Shown here one piece after another: positions 1-9,595 of a stretch of 64,000 nucleotides of DNA. This DNA is from Chitinophaga pinensis (GTDB lineage: Bacteria > Bacteroidota > Bacteroidia > Chitinophagales > CAMDFR01), in the NCBI GenBank assembly GCA_945897725.1, contig CAMDFR010000008.1, forward strand, positions 1 through 64,000, read 5' to 3'. Below the pieces are notes generated by a model. It searched no databases. It was not told the DNA's origin and saw only the letters and a program-made list of their open reading frames with translations. The first letter of the stretch is position 1. Every line of letters starts with the position of its first letter. The translations under genes were made by a program, and so were the position numbers.

Positions 1-1242
1 GAAAAACTAATGCAGGTCTGTCGCATGAGAAACACTCCTGTTATCGTTTTTATCAATAAAATGGATCGCGATGGTAAAGATCCTTTCGATTTATTGGATG
101 AAATAGAACAGAAATTAAGCATTAAAGTACATCCACTCAGCTGGCCTATTGGCATGGGCTCGCTCTTCAAAGGGGTGTACAATATCCATAAAAAATACCT
201 CAATTTATTCCGCGCCAGCACGCAAAGAGTAGAGGAAGAAGTCTTGTCTATTAAGGATTTGAATGACAAAGAACTCGACAAACAAATCGGCGAATACGAT
301 GCCAATAACCTCAGAGAAAATGTTGAATTAATAGAAGGGGTATACCACGATCTAGATAAAAGCAAATACCTTTCAGGTGAAATTGCACCTGTCTTTTTCG
401 GCTCTGCCATCAATAATTTTGGCATCAAAGAATTGCTCGAATCTTTTTTAGAAATTTCTCCAATACCGAAAGGAAGGCCAACAGACAAGGGTTTTATCGA
501 ACCAGATGCCAAAGACTTCAGCGGCTTCATTTTTAAAATTCATGCCAATCTAGATCCTAAACACAGAGATAGAATTGCTTTCTTAAGAGTGTGTAGTGGC
601 AAATTCGAACGCAACAAATTTTTCTATCAAGTGCGTACCGACAAAAATGCGCGCTTCTCCTCTCCTTTCTCTTTCCTTGCTTCGAGCAAAAACATCATCG
701 ACGAAGCATACCCCGGTGATGTGGTTGGCTTATACGATACAGGAAATTTCAAGATCGGAGATACCATCACTGAAGGTAAGAAATTTAATTTCCAAGGCAT
801 TCCTAGCTTCTCTCCCGAGCTTTTCAGGGAATTGATCAATACAGATCCTATGAAAACAAAGCAGTTGGAGAAAGGCATAGAACAGCTCACAGACGAAGGT
901 GTGGCGCAGCTCTTCACACATCAATTAGGCAATAAAAAAGTAGTTGGGGTGGTGGGTGATCTTCAGTTTGAAGTAATACAATACCGATTATTGCACGAAT
1001 ACAAAGCCTCTGCCCGTTTCCAGCCAGTGCCCTTTCACAAAGCTTGTTGGATCACTTCAGATAACAAAGAAAAAATGAATGAATTTTGCAGGGTGAAATA
1101 CCAATATATTTATACCGATAAAGACAAGAATACCGTCTTTCTTGCAGAAAGTGCATGGATACTAAAAGTAGCCATGGAAAATTTTCCTGAAATCATCTTC
1201 CATACCACCTCTGAATTCAAGACACAAAACAACGAGGCATAA
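1..1242 (+). CDS. prfC: Peptide chain release factor 3, 5' end missing
   Basis: RF3 is the translational GTPase that recycles RF1/RF2 from the ribosome after termination. The frame is open from base 1, so the gene starts upstream of the window. About 413 codons are present, against roughly 525-530 for the family, so about 115 N-terminal residues (G1-G3 motifs) are missing. What remains begins just before the G4 motif, seen as FINKMDRDGKD, and continues through SWPIGMG, GSAINNFG and the RF3-specific C-terminal region (LGNKKVVGVVGDLQFEV). The C-terminus looks complete. It is followed closely by a DUF2752 gene on the same strand. EF-G is the nearest alternative, but the NKMDRD...DPFDLLDEIE pattern and the C-terminal domain fit RF3. 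Confidence 0.95.
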   Translation, partial: EKLMQVCRMRNTPVIVFINKMDRDGKDPFDLLDEIEQKLSIKVHPLSWPIGMGSLFKGVYNIHKKYLNLFRASTQRVEEEVLSIKDLNDKELDKQIGEYDANNLRENVELIEGVYHDLDKSKYLSGEIAPVFFGSAINNFGIKELLESFLEISPIPKGRPTDKGFIEPDAKDFSGFIFKIHANLDPKHRDRIAFLRVCSGKFERNKFFYQVRTDKNARFSSPFSFLASSKNIIDEAYPGDVVGLYDTGNFKIGDTITEGKKFNFQGIPSFSPELFRELINTDPMKTKQLEKGIEQLTDEGVAQLFTHQLGNKKVVGVVGDLQFEVIQYRLLHEYKASARFQPVPFHKACWITSDNKEKMNEFCRVKYQYIYTDKDKNTVFLAESAWILKVAMENFPEIIFHTTSEFKTQNNEA

Positions 1243-1314
1243 GTGGAGAGAAGTGCTTTATTCTTTTGCTTATTTTTGTCATGGATTGAATAGGTCAAAC
1301 GAACAAAATAAGCA

Positions 1315-1599
1315 ATGCTTCCATGCGTTTTTAAATATCTAACTGGTTATGACTGCCCGGGCTGTGGCATTCAGCGCTCATTGCTGTATTTTATTCAAGG
1401 ACATTTTCAGGCAAGCTTTTCGACCTATCCAGCATTGCTCCCACTGCTCATTTTAGCTTTTTATTTTTTGTATCAATACATATACCGTCCAGCAAATGCA
1501 GCTCAAATCCTTTCTATACTTAGCTTTGTCGCTTTTTTCGCCGTATTAGTGAGTTATGCCTACAAAATGTATTTCTGTTTCAAACTAGGCGTTTGTTAA
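1315..1599 (+). CDS. DUF2752 family small membrane protein
   Basis: A 94-residue protein whose N-terminus carries the DUF2752 signature, here CPGCGIQRSLL, followed by two hydrophobic segments at about residues 38-55 and 64-82. The start is fixed, because an in-frame TAA lies two codons before the ATG. DUF2752 proteins are short membrane proteins of unknown function that are common in Bacteroidota and Actinobacteria. Two of the signature cysteines are conserved here, and three more occur at residues 4, 87 and 94. It lies 72 bases after prfC on the same strand, but nothing links the two functionally. Confidence 0.8.
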   Translation: MLPCVFKYLTGYDCPGCGIQRSLLYFIQGHFQASFSTYPALLPLLILAFYFLYQYIYRPANAAQILSILSFVAFFAVLVSYAYKMYFCFKLGVC

Positions 1600-1610
1600 A
1601 CTAATTTGTT

Positions 1611-1698
1611 AGGCGTGCCCCTATCGGGTCAGGCCATTCGCTTATAGTCCATGTATCAAATACAAGGCTGCATGGAGCTATCGCTGCTGTCCTTCACG
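1611..1698 (+). repeat. Modular double-hairpin intergenic repeat, copy 1
   Basis: A degenerate copy of the repeat described in the findings. In order it has a GGCGTGCCCC box, a short first stem, the middle box GGGTCAGGCCATTCGC, a second stem formed by CCATG and CATGG about 23 bases apart, and the closing box GCTGCTGTCCTTCACG. Box order and spacing match the other copies. No coding potential was seen. Confidence 0.6.
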
Positions 1699-1987
1699 TG
1701 GCCGCGCCAACTTAAGGTCAATCATAAATGTTCATGCATTCATGGAACAATATTCATGTCCTCAATTCCAAAATTATGCGATGCAATATCTATGTAGAAA
1801 CCTTAATTGATAAGTGGAAGCGTTGAATTGAAAAGCTGACGATCTTAATGGCTATGGGTGGACATCATCACTAAATTAATAGCAGCAGTTATAATGTTGA
1901 GGCATTTTAAATGAGCGGGGATATTCATAGACACGAGTGAAAAACACTCACGCCAAATTATAGATAAATGGGAGTTACGTCATCAAC
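1699..1987. other. Intergenic stretch with no recognised gene
   Basis: Between the repeat copy and the end of the minus-strand subtilase I see no credible reading frame. Short palindromes are present, such as TGTTC...GAACA near 1729-1749 and GAGTG...CACTC near 1936-1950. The second could belong to a terminator, but neither is followed by a convincing T tract. Confidence 0.4.
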
Positions 1988-3637
1988 CTAATACTTCATC
2001 AACCTAAAAGTACTTTCTTTCTTAGCATTCGAAACTTTCAGCAAATAAATGCCTGCTTGATAATCGGCCATATCACTGAAATAGATTTTCTGAACTTCGT
2101 TTTTAAAAAGAAATTGTTTTTGACTACTAAGCATGGCGCCCTTATCATCATACAATGAGAAGGTGACAGTTGCATCCTCCGCATTTTTCCAAAGCACTAC
2201 AAAAGAATGATTAAACAGCGTGGGCAATACTTTAGGAAAGACTTCTAATGGATTGTCATGGGTGCTCGCCTCATATTTTTTGAAGGCCACAAAAAAATCT
2301 GGTATACCAAAACCATAATCATTATCAGGTGTATTGTATCTATCCGAACATTGCTCAATAGCGTGAAAGATCTCCATGCTGCGCTTCTCGGGAAACGCTT
2401 GCCACAAACAGGCTGCAGAAGCGGCGATTAAAGGACAAGAAAAAGAGGTTCCATTGCTGGTAGAAATATCGCTATTCACTGTGGCAACATAAATTTTAGC
2501 ACCATTACCACAAACATTTGGCTTCAAATGCCCACTGGAATTCGGTCCACGGGAACTAAAGTTGGCTAATACGCGATTCGGATCCACTGCCCCTATACAC
2601 AACACACTATCGCCATCAGCTGGTGCCGAAATATAATGCCAACTACTATTTCCTTCATTGCCTGCACTGTTCACCACTAAAATACCTTTACTTGCTGCCA
2701 TGTTTGCTGCTCTTGTAATCACCGTGCTGTCACCGTTCATTTCACCATAGGTATGATTCGTGGCAATATCATCAAACTCTGTATAACCCAAAGAGGTACT
2801 AAAAATCATCATACCCATACTATCCGCCTTCTCAGCAGCAGCCGCCCAATTATCTTCTTCAACCCTTGTTTCATGCGCCACATCTTCGGTGATAAACAAA
2901 TAATAATTCGCATCTGGTGCTGCCCCAATCATCGTCCCAGAAAGGTTGGCACACATCACTGACATCACTGCTGTGCCATGATAAGATCTAGTGTATACAT
3001 TGGTATCTCTATCTACATAATTCCAAACAGGATGAATGCGATGTTCGTTCTGTGCAATCTGAAAAAAATTAATCTGATCTACATTGATAAATCCCCCATC
3101 AAAAACAGCAATATCAATGCCTTTACCAGTATAACCCAAAGCATGCAAGGTATCGATGCCTATCATTTTAATTTGATTGAGTGATGCGCCATATTTGGAA
3201 GCGCTGAAGGCAGGAAAATCAACACTCATAATGGGTTCAAACTTTTCTTTAGTCAATCCACGAGAAGGATCTATCATACGCATCACTGGTTTTACTTGTG
3301 CAACAAAGGCTAGACTTTTGATTGCCTCAATCACCGCAAGATTATCTGTAGCAATACTCACAGCATTCATCCATTTACACAAATTTGAAATACCAACGCC
3401 TTTATCTGCCAATGCTTGCACATAGTTTGGATCGATAGGTAAATCGCTTTCATTGATGGCTATACCTTGTAACATACGCCTTTCAACGGCCTTGAAGGAA
3501 AGAAATTCTAAGGGCTTGTCAATACTATACGGAGTATGACTTTTATCGCGAAAATAGACCCAATACTTTTGTGGTTCTTGTGAAAAGGAAGTGAGGCAAT
3601 AGCTAAGTAATAAAAAGAAGAAAATTTGTTTTTTCAT
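1988..3637 (-). CDS. Secreted S8 (subtilisin-like) serine peptidase with T9SS sorting domain
   Basis: A 549-residue subtilase expected on or outside the cell surface. I chose the ATG at 3637 because it gives a clean signal peptide (MKKQIFFFLLLSYCLTSFSQ). The longer frame back to 3748 would overlap the upstream lipoprotein gene. Catalytic residues are visible: Asp180 in AVFDGGF, His220 in SYHGTAVMSV, oxyanion Asn327 in NSAGNEGN and Ser398 in NGTSFSCP. The last 75-80 residues form a small beta domain ending in GIYLLKVSNAKKESTFRLMK, which resembles type A T9SS sorting domains. It lies 47 bases after the lipoprotein gene on the same strand and may be cotranscribed. Substrate unknown. Confidence 0.88.
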   Translation of the reverse strand: MKKQIFFFLLLSYCLTSFSQEPQKYWVYFRDKSHTPYSIDKPLEFLSFKAVERRMLQGIAINESDLPIDPNYVQALADKGVGISNLCKWMNAVSIATDNLAVIEAIKSLAFVAQVKPVMRMIDPSRGLTKEKFEPIMSVDFPAFSASKYGASLNQIKMIGIDTLHALGYTGKGIDIAVFDGGFINVDQINFFQIAQNEHRIHPVWNYVDRDTNVYTRSYHGTAVMSVMCANLSGTMIGAAPDANYYLFITEDVAHETRVEEDNWAAAAEKADSMGMMIFSTSLGYTEFDDIATNHTYGEMNGDSTVITRAANMAASKGILVVNSAGNEGNSSWHYISAPADGDSVLCIGAVDPNRVLANFSSRGPNSSGHLKPNVCGNGAKIYVATVNSDISTSNGTSFSCPLIAASAACLWQAFPEKRSMEIFHAIEQCSDRYNTPDNDYGFGIPDFFVAFKKYEASTHDNPLEVFPKVLPTLFNHSFVVLWKNAEDATVTFSLYDDKGAMLSSQKQFLFKNEVQKIYFSDMADYQAGIYLLKVSNAKKESTFRLMKY

Positions 3638-3684
3638 AGAAATAGAAAACCTATAATGCATGATAAAATACTTGTTTGTGAAAC

Positions 3685-4416
3685 TTATTGCTGACCTTGA
3701 CCTGTATACAGATATCGCACCCAAACCCCTGTTTCTGGATAGTCCCAACCATTCGATAAATCACGTTGCTTGCCCAAAAATTGAATCTCTTTAGCAATCA
3801 TACCTACCCCTTTCGCATATCGTTCGTAGGCATACTTTTTTTCAATCAAATTTTCATCATCTACTTGAAGTACAAGTAAAGTACTATCAAAGGTTTCCGC
3901 ACCTATAGTGAAGGGTTTATCTACGTTTTGATACACATAGACCCAATCTTTCAAGTATTCATTTTCATCAATAGCAGCTATCTGCTTATTGCCACTCCAT
4001 GTTTTGCCTTCGATGATGGGAAAAACCAACTTGATGAAATGTAGATCATCCTCGTTTTTATCGAGTATCATGTTGTTGTTATTGGCACTCCAAACTCGAT
4101 CAATAGCCCATAATGAAGAGGCATCAGGCCGTCGGTAACGTTCAATCCTAAAGCTTGTTCTTCCTTCATTATCTATAAAAGTGGTATCGATCAACTCCTT
4201 TATCTCATAATGAATCGTGTCAATGCTAATCGTTGGATAATTGGTCGCAGAATAATAAAAGGAATCAACGCTATAAGTGATATAATGCCCAATGATTAAG
4301 GGATAATAATCTGTCCCATTTTCAATAGTTTTGGTTTCTGTCTTGTTGCAAGATACGGCCAAAAATAAACTAACGGACATCATGAGAACAATATGAAAAT
4401 GATGGCTTGCTTTCAT
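3685..4416 (-). CDS. Hypothetical lipoprotein
   Basis: A 243-residue protein I cannot place in a named family. The N-terminus is a lipoprotein signal (VSLFLAVSC, predicted lipid-bearing Cys23), followed by a charged, polar stretch (NKTETKTIENGTDYYPL). The rest is rich in beta-forming residues and aromatic positions, and contains the phrase YPLIIGHYITYSVDSFYY, seen in many Bacteroidota lipoproteins of unknown role. It lies just upstream of the secreted subtilase on the same strand and could be cotranscribed with it. It is probably anchored in the outer membrane. Confidence 0.75.
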   Translation of the reverse strand: MKASHHFHIVLMMSVSLFLAVSCNKTETKTIENGTDYYPLIIGHYITYSVDSFYYSATNYPTISIDTIHYEIKELIDTTFIDNEGRTSFRIERYRRPDASSLWAIDRVWSANNNNMILDKNEDDLHFIKLVFPIIEGKTWSGNKQIAAIDENEYLKDWVYVYQNVDKPFTIGAETFDSTLLVLQVDDENLIEKKYAYERYAKGVGMIAKEIQFLGKQRDLSNGWDYPETGVWVRYLYTGQGQQ

Positions 4417-4530
4417 AGAGCGAATAATATTGTAGACTTAATGAATTTCTTAGCAAAGCAAGATAATTCTTTTAATTATTATTTCAATAAAATTATTCTA
4501 TTGCCACAGGTTCTGTTAAGGGTAGGACAA

Positions 4531-5634
4531 TTATTGAAGATTGAAACTAGAAACAATATGTCCACCGCCAATTACATCATCGCCATCATAAAATACCGCA
4601 CTCTGACCAGGAGCGATACCGGAAACCATTCCAGCAAATTCTACTTTTACCCTTTGGTCTATTTGTTGGAGGGAACTTTCTAGTCCTTCGTGTTTATATC
4701 TTACTTTGGTGATGGCATGCATCTTTTCATCGATGCTCGCATATTTTTGCATATTAATATTGCGCACCCACATGCCATTTCGATCCAATTCTTCTTCACG
4801 GCCAAGGGTCACCACATTGGTTTCTGGGTTTATTTCTGTGACAAACATAGGTTCACCAAAGGCTTTGCCTAAGCCCTTTCTTTGACCTACTGTATAAAAA
4901 GGATAGCCATCATGAGTACCAATAATTTCTCCATTTTTATTCACGAAATTACCTCCACGCACCGCATCTTCTAACTCAGGTTTTCTTCTTTTTAAAAAGC
5001 CTCTATAATCATTATCTGGAATAAAACAGATTTCATAGCTCTCCGCTTTATTAGCAAGCTCTACCAATCCCATATCACGTGCCATTTGTTTAATAGCTGG
5101 CTTGTGAAAGCCACCAACCGGAAACATCGTCCTACTCAGACATGCCTGACTCACACCCCATAAAACATAGCTCTGGTCTTTGTTGTGATCCAAACCTTTC
5201 GATACATAATAACGATTGTCTAACTGATGCACCTTCGCATAATGGCCTGTTGCAATAAATTCACAATCCATGGCATCTGCTCTTCTTAACAATGACTCCC
5301 ATTTGATATGCGTATTACATAATACACAAGGATTTGGCGTTCGACCTGCGATATATTCATCCACAAAATTATTGATAACATAATCGCCAAATTCTTCTCT
5401 AATGTCTACAATAAAATGATGAAACCCTCTATTTACAGCTATTTCACGAGCATCATTGATGGAATCAAGACTACAACAGCCTGTCTCCTTCTTGCTTGCA
5501 CCAGCACTTGCATAATCCCATGTTTTCATAGTGATACCCACCACTTCATACCCTTGTTCGTGCAACATAATCGCTGTGACTGTACTATCGATACCGCCAC
5601 TCATTGCCACCAAAACTTTTCCTTTTTTACTCAT
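4531..5634 (-). CDS. mnmA: tRNA-specific 2-thiouridylase MnmA
   Basis: MnmA adds the 2-thio group to the wobble uridine (U34) of tRNAs for Lys, Glu and Gln, using ATP and sulfur relayed from a cysteine desulfurase. The 367-residue protein has the PP-loop SGGIDS at residues 12-17, the first catalytic cysteine at 103 in GRTPNPCVLCN, the second at 203 in YEICFIPD, the motif ATGHYAK, and the C-terminal GQSAVFYDGDDVIGGGHI. The TGCCSLDSINDAR stretch is typical of Bacteroidota MnmA. Length is normal. A candidate promoter lies directly upstream. A cysteine desulfurase that could supply sulfur is encoded at 16011-17156, though not in the same operon. Confidence 0.96.
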   Translation of the reverse strand: MSKKGKVLVAMSGGIDSTVTAIMLHEQGYEVVGITMKTWDYASAGASKKETGCCSLDSINDAREIAVNRGFHHFIVDIREEFGDYVINNFVDEYIAGRTPNPCVLCNTHIKWESLLRRADAMDCEFIATGHYAKVHQLDNRYYVSKGLDHNKDQSYVLWGVSQACLSRTMFPVGGFHKPAIKQMARDMGLVELANKAESYEICFIPDNDYRGFLKRRKPELEDAVRGGNFVNKNGEIIGTHDGYPFYTVGQRKGLGKAFGEPMFVTEINPETNVVTLGREEELDRNGMWVRNINMQKYASIDEKMHAITKVRYKHEGLESSLQQIDQRVKVEFAGMVSGIAPGQSAVFYDGDDVIGGGHIVSSFNLQ

Positions 5635-5658
5635 TTCTAACCATTCAATTTCTAATCA

Positions 5659-5691
5659 CAAAAATACACAATTCTACGGTGGATTTGTCAA
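5659..5691 (-). promoter_or_regulatory. Candidate promoter for mnmA
   Basis: Read on the minus strand, a TATTTTTG box (5659-5666) fits the Bacteroidota -7 consensus TAnnTTTG. A TTG at 5689-5691 lies 22 bases further upstream. Transcription would start about 20 bases before the mnmA ATG. The spacing is slightly long for the consensus. Confidence 0.45.
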
Positions 5692-5842
5692 CTCTTAATC
5701 TGCCGGGCGGCATGCATACACATCTTTATCATATTTTGCTTCTATGACGGCTTTTCTTCCATTAACGAATTGGAAACATGGAAGGAGTATGACCAGTTAA
5801 AACTATACCTGCTAAAAGAAAAAGCAGAAGAATAAACGTAGT

Positions 5843-7093
5843 TTATTTTTTATTCTGCATGATTTCATGTCCCATTTTATCTCTTTTTGTTTGCAGATAA
5901 AACTCATTAAACTCGTTGGGAATAATCTCTATATTGATATTTTCTACTATCTCTAAGCCATATCCAACAAGACCTACACGTTTCTTCGGATTATTGCTGA
6001 TAAGTTTCATTTTAGTAACACCGAGGTCACGTAAAATTTGTGCACCAATGCCATAATCGCGTTGATCCATCTGAAAACCTAGTGCAATATTAGCTTCTAC
6101 TGTATCCTTGCCTTGCTCTTGCAATTTATAAGCCTTCAATTTATTTAATAGTCCAATACCTCTGCCCTCTTGTTTCATATATACCAAAACTCCTTTTCCT
6201 TCCTTCTCTATCATTTTCAATGCATTTGCCAATTGGTCACCACAATCGCAGCGCAGCGAGCCGAGAATATCTCCCGTTTCACAAGAGCTATGCACGCGCA
6301 CCAAAACTGGCTCATCTTTTTCCCAAGTGCCCTTCACTATAGCGAGGTGGGTCATGTCAGAAATGGCTTGGTTATAGGCAATAAGCTTGAAATGTCCGTA
6401 TTTGGTGGGCATATCTACCTCCACTTCATTAGTGACTAGTCGCTCATTCTTTAAACGATATTCTATTAAATCCTTGATAGAAATGATCTTTAAATGATGT
6501 TTTTCTGCAACCTTCTTCAAATCTGGCAGGCGCGCCATGCTCCCATCTTCGTTCAATATTTCTACCAAAACGCCTGCTGGTTCAAATCCAGCAAGTCTTG
6601 CCAAATCTACAGTGGCTTCAGTATGTCCAGCCCTGCGCAATACCCCTTCTTTTTTAGCCCTTAAAGGAAATATATGGCCAGGTTTCCCAAAGTCCATACC
6701 AGTCATTTTGGGATTGATAAGGGCTTGTATGGTGGCAGCACGATCTTGTGCTGATATACCCGTGCTACAACCGTGGCCAATCAAGTCTACAGATACTGTA
6801 AAATTAGTTTGGTGCAAAACAGTATTCTTTCCTACCATCAACTCTAGGCCTAACTCATCGCATCTGTCCTCAATCAAAGGCGCGCAAATCAAGCCGCGAC
6901 CATGTGTCGACATAAAATTGATGATTTCTGGGGTTACATTTCTTGCTGCAGTGATAAAATCTCCTTCATTTTCGCGGTCTTCATCATCTACCACAATGAC
7001 TAATTTCCCTGCTTTGATATCTTGTATTGCAGACTCTATCGAATCTAGATTAGATGACTGATTTGTCGTCTCGTTTAGTGCTTGTCCAGGCAT
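5843..7093 (-). CDS. ribBA: Bifunctional RibBA: DHBP synthase / GTP cyclohydrolase II
   Basis: The enzyme feeds both branches of riboflavin synthesis: the N-terminal half makes 3,4-dihydroxy-2-butanone 4-phosphate from ribulose 5-phosphate, and the C-terminal half opens GTP. In the 416-residue protein the RibB half spans about residues 15-215 and contains the acidic loop [10 protein letters not shown] at 36-45 and RAGHTEA. The RibA half spans about 218-410 and has the zinc cysteines 271, 282 and 284 in [19 protein letters not shown] and the motif QEGRGIGL. Both halves look catalytically intact. The ATG at 7093 lies 44 bases inside the end of the upstream glycosyltransferase gene. No better start is visible, so it is probably read as part of that transcript. 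No FMN riboswitch was seen. Confidence 0.95.
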   Translation of the reverse strand: MPGQALNETTNQSSNLDSIESAIQDIKAGKLVIVVDDEDRENEGDFITAARNVTPEIINFMSTHGRGLICAPLIEDRCDELGLELMVGKNTVLHQTNFTVSVDLIGHGCSTGISAQDRAATIQALINPKMTGMDFGKPGHIFPLRAKKEGVLRRAGHTEATVDLARLAGFEPAGVLVEILNEDGSMARLPDLKKVAEKHHLKIISIKDLIEYRLKNERLVTNEVEVDMPTKYGHFKLIAYNQAISDMTHLAIVKGTWEKDEPVLVRVHSSCETGDILGSLRCDCGDQLANALKMIEKEGKGVLVYMKQEGRGIGLLNKLKAYKLQEQGKDTVEANIALGFQMDQRDYGIGAQILRDLGVTKMKLISNNPKKRVGLVGYGLEIVENINIEIIPNEFNEFYLQTKRDKMGHEIMQNKK

Positions 7094-8249
7094 TTGTTTT
7101 TACTCCTTTTATATAAATGAAAAATCCGTTCAGTAGTGCTAGATTCATGTGTAAGAAATATCTGATAAAGCGCAAAATTAAAAAATGTATGCCTGCTTTT
7201 TCTAGAATAATGTCTAGAATGAATAGAAATGTGATGCTTCCGACCATGATCAGTGATAACTGAGCAATAAATCTATTGTTAATGGATAGAAGCAACAGAC
7301 TAATCATCATCGAAATCATCAAAAAGGGTGTCAACCATCTTATCACTTTATGAGACAAATAACAAAAACCTACACTACTAAATGGTTGAAACAAAAGCGA
7401 AGCGTAATAGTTCATATTTTGATAATTCCCAGCAGAAATTCTGCTCTTTCTTTTGAATTCATCTTGTATTTGACCAGGCAAATCTTCCTTACAAATGGCT
7501 TCCTTCACAAGAATGGCTTTGTTTCCGCTTGTCAATACTGACATGCTCAGATAAAAATCTTCCATCAATATATTGGATGGAAAGGGAATCACTAAATTTC
7601 TTCGTATCGCATAACAAGCCCCAAAAGCCCCAATCATAGAACCATTGAGCTTTCCTTCCATGTATTTAATCTTATTCTCTCTCTGAATATAATAGGCTTC
7701 TTGCCTCGAAATACCTTGATGCTCGATACCATAGTTCAAAATATTTGCGCCCACCTGACCAATAGTAGCTTCTTTAAAATACTTTACTAAATGAGAGATG
7801 GTTTCTTTTTCAAATAAAACATTTGCATCGGTAAAAATAACAATATCACTAGGTTTTGCTGCAGGCAATACGTTCATTAACTGATTGAGCACCCCAGCCT
7901 TTCCACTCCTTTTGTCATTTAAAAATATTTGTAAGGACGGATATGCATTTTTGGCCTTTAACAATATTGAATTGGTATCATCGGAACAAGCATCTGCACC
8001 TACGTATACATGCAATCTTTCGCTAGGATAATTCGAATGATAGACAGAATTGATTTTTTTCTCTATGACCTTTTCCTCATTATAGGCCGACATTAACACA
8101 AACACATTTGGCCATTCATCCACTACCTCATATGCCTTATAAACAGGCTGTTTACCCATTGTGAGCCATTTCAATAATAATGGATAACATAGATAGGAAT
8201 AGGCTATGAGTGCTACACAACTAAAAATAATGATAAGGAAAAGAATCAT
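7050..8249 (-). CDS. Membrane glycosyltransferase, family 2
   Basis: A 399-residue processive-type GT2 enzyme, likely acting at the cytoplasmic face on a sugar nucleotide. It has one N-terminal membrane helix (residues 1-20), a GT-A domain starting at [18 protein letters not shown], the DxD-like TDAN motif at 140-143, an acidic ED pair at 230-231 and basic residues RKSRIS at 267-272 in the place of the QxxRW region. Two or three C-terminal helices follow (about 300-385). This layout resembles poly-N-acetylglucosamine or hyaluronan synthase relatives. Its start overlaps the stop of the GT4 gene by four bases (ATGA), so the two are translationally coupled. Together they probably build a surface polysaccharide or glycolipid; the sugar is unknown. 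Confidence 0.85.
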   Translation of the reverse strand: MILFLIIIFSCVALIAYSYLCYPLLLKWLTMGKQPVYKAYEVVDEWPNVFVLMSAYNEEKVIEKKINSVYHSNYPSERLHVYVGADACSDDTNSILLKAKNAYPSLQIFLNDKRSGKAGVLNQLMNVLPAAKPSDIVIFTDANVLFEKETISHLVKYFKEATIGQVGANILNYGIEHQGISRQEAYYIQRENKIKYMEGKLNGSMIGAFGACYAIRRNLVIPFPSNILMEDFYLSMSVLTSGNKAILVKEAICKEDLPGQIQDEFKRKSRISAGNYQNMNYYASLLFQPFSSVGFCYLSHKVIRWLTPFLMISMMISLLLLSINNRFIAQLSLIMVGSITFLFILDIILEKAGIHFLILRFIRYFLHMNLALLNGFFIYIKGVKTNAWTSTKRDDKSVI

Positions 8250-9445
8250 GATAACTGTGCTTTATAAAAAGAAATCAAATCTGTGGCTACAGCGATCGAA
8301 CTGTAATGTTGCTTGGATAACACACATGCCTCATTGGCAATATTGCTTTGTAACATTGGATCTTGCAATAAGGTAATGATAGCTTTACAGAATGTAACTG
8401 CGTCATCAGCAATAGCAATGTTTTTACCATCTGTGTACTGAATTCCCTCTGCTCCAATAGTGGTTGATACGATTGCTTTCTGCAGCATCATGGCTTCAAT
8501 AATCTTTATGCGCATCCCACCACCCGATAGCAAAGGCACAATCATCAATCCTTTTTCTTGCATAAAGGCTTGTGCATGCGCTACTTCACCGTATACTACA
8601 ATATTTTTAGTTTTTATCTCCAAAAATGAAGCAGGCATATGCCTTCCCGCAATATGCAAAACCATATCTGGCATTTCTTTTATCAGCAAAGGCAAACATC
8701 GATCTATAAACCATTGAAGCCCTTCTTGATTAGGCAACCAATCGAGCGCACCTAAAAAGAAAATATCTTTTTGACTGAGCATTGGTGCACTATCAGCAAT
8801 GCTTATATCATCAATACAAGCGGGCACCACATGCATAGATTGAGTACAACCTACTGATGTAAAAAACAATTGATCTCGCAAGCTAATAGGTAAAATCAAA
8901 TCAACTTTCTTGGCAGCATTCATTTCAAACTTTTTAACTTGAGCGGCAAGCAATCCATAGTAATTTTTTTTCAAAAAAGAATGCTCGTGTTGAAGCAGTC
9001 TGAGCCAAATCTCATGCTCCACATTATGGGCTCGATAGGCAATTTTCGCTTTACTATATTTTCTGATGCTATCGATATAAAGTAATACTGGTAAGCCTTC
9101 TATCTGTATAACATCAAAGGTTTTGAGTTTCAAAAGCTCGATAAGTTGTTGTTCAAATTTTTCGCTGTAAAAACGCCATACATTGTAGGGTTGATTCAAA
9201 AGTGCATGCGCTAAGGCTTTGGTCCAAACGACATCTGTATTGATATCACAATGATGAAAATGTATAACCTCCGTAAGCGATTTAGGCACGCTAAATACAT
9301 CTGTGTTATGTTTATTGGTATTAAGTGCTAGAACATCCAAGGTATGACCCAAAGCAACAAATGCTTTGGAAAGATTCAATATTGCAATCACTTCTCCATC
9401 ATGTGGTGGATAAGGAAATTTCTTACAAATTTGCAATATTCTCAT
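8246..9445 (-). CDS. Glycosyltransferase family 4
   Basis: A 399-residue GT-B enzyme. The ATG at 9445 is preferred because it gives MRILQICKKFPYPPHDGE, the typical start of the family; an upstream in-frame ATG at 9481 adds 12 unlikely residues. The N-terminal half binds acceptor. The C-terminal half has the donor-binding stretch DIFFLGALDWLPNQEG, the second motif HIAGRH, and the E-containing loop SGGGMRIKIIEAM with TIGAEGI after it. This subgroup is common in exopolysaccharide and lipopolysaccharide clusters. It is the first gene of a GT4-GT2-ribBA unit. A TATCTTTG box on the minus strand at 9465-9472 may be its -7 element. Confidence 0.86.
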   Translation of the reverse strand: MRILQICKKFPYPPHDGEVIAILNLSKAFVALGHTLDVLALNTNKHNTDVFSVPKSLTEVIHFHHCDINTDVVWTKALAHALLNQPYNVWRFYSEKFEQQLIELLKLKTFDVIQIEGLPVLLYIDSIRKYSKAKIAYRAHNVEHEIWLRLLQHEHSFLKKNYYGLLAAQVKKFEMNAAKKVDLILPISLRDQLFFTSVGCTQSMHVVPACIDDISIADSAPMLSQKDIFFLGALDWLPNQEGLQWFIDRCLPLLIKEMPDMVLHIAGRHMPASFLEIKTKNIVVYGEVAHAQAFMQEKGLMIVPLLSGGGMRIKIIEAMMLQKAIVSTTIGAEGIQYTDGKNIAIADDAVTFCKAIITLLQDPMLQSNIANEACVLSKQHYSSIAVATDLISFYKAQLS

Positions 9446-9595
9446 AGTTGTGCTAACGTATTTACAAAGATAACAAATCACACTCTCAATCTCACCATTT
9501 TAGGATAACACATTCAATTCCTCCCTTAATAAACACAATGCCACGCAAATAATTATCGAATTCTAGAAGCACAGAAAATTTCGTAGCTTTACAAT

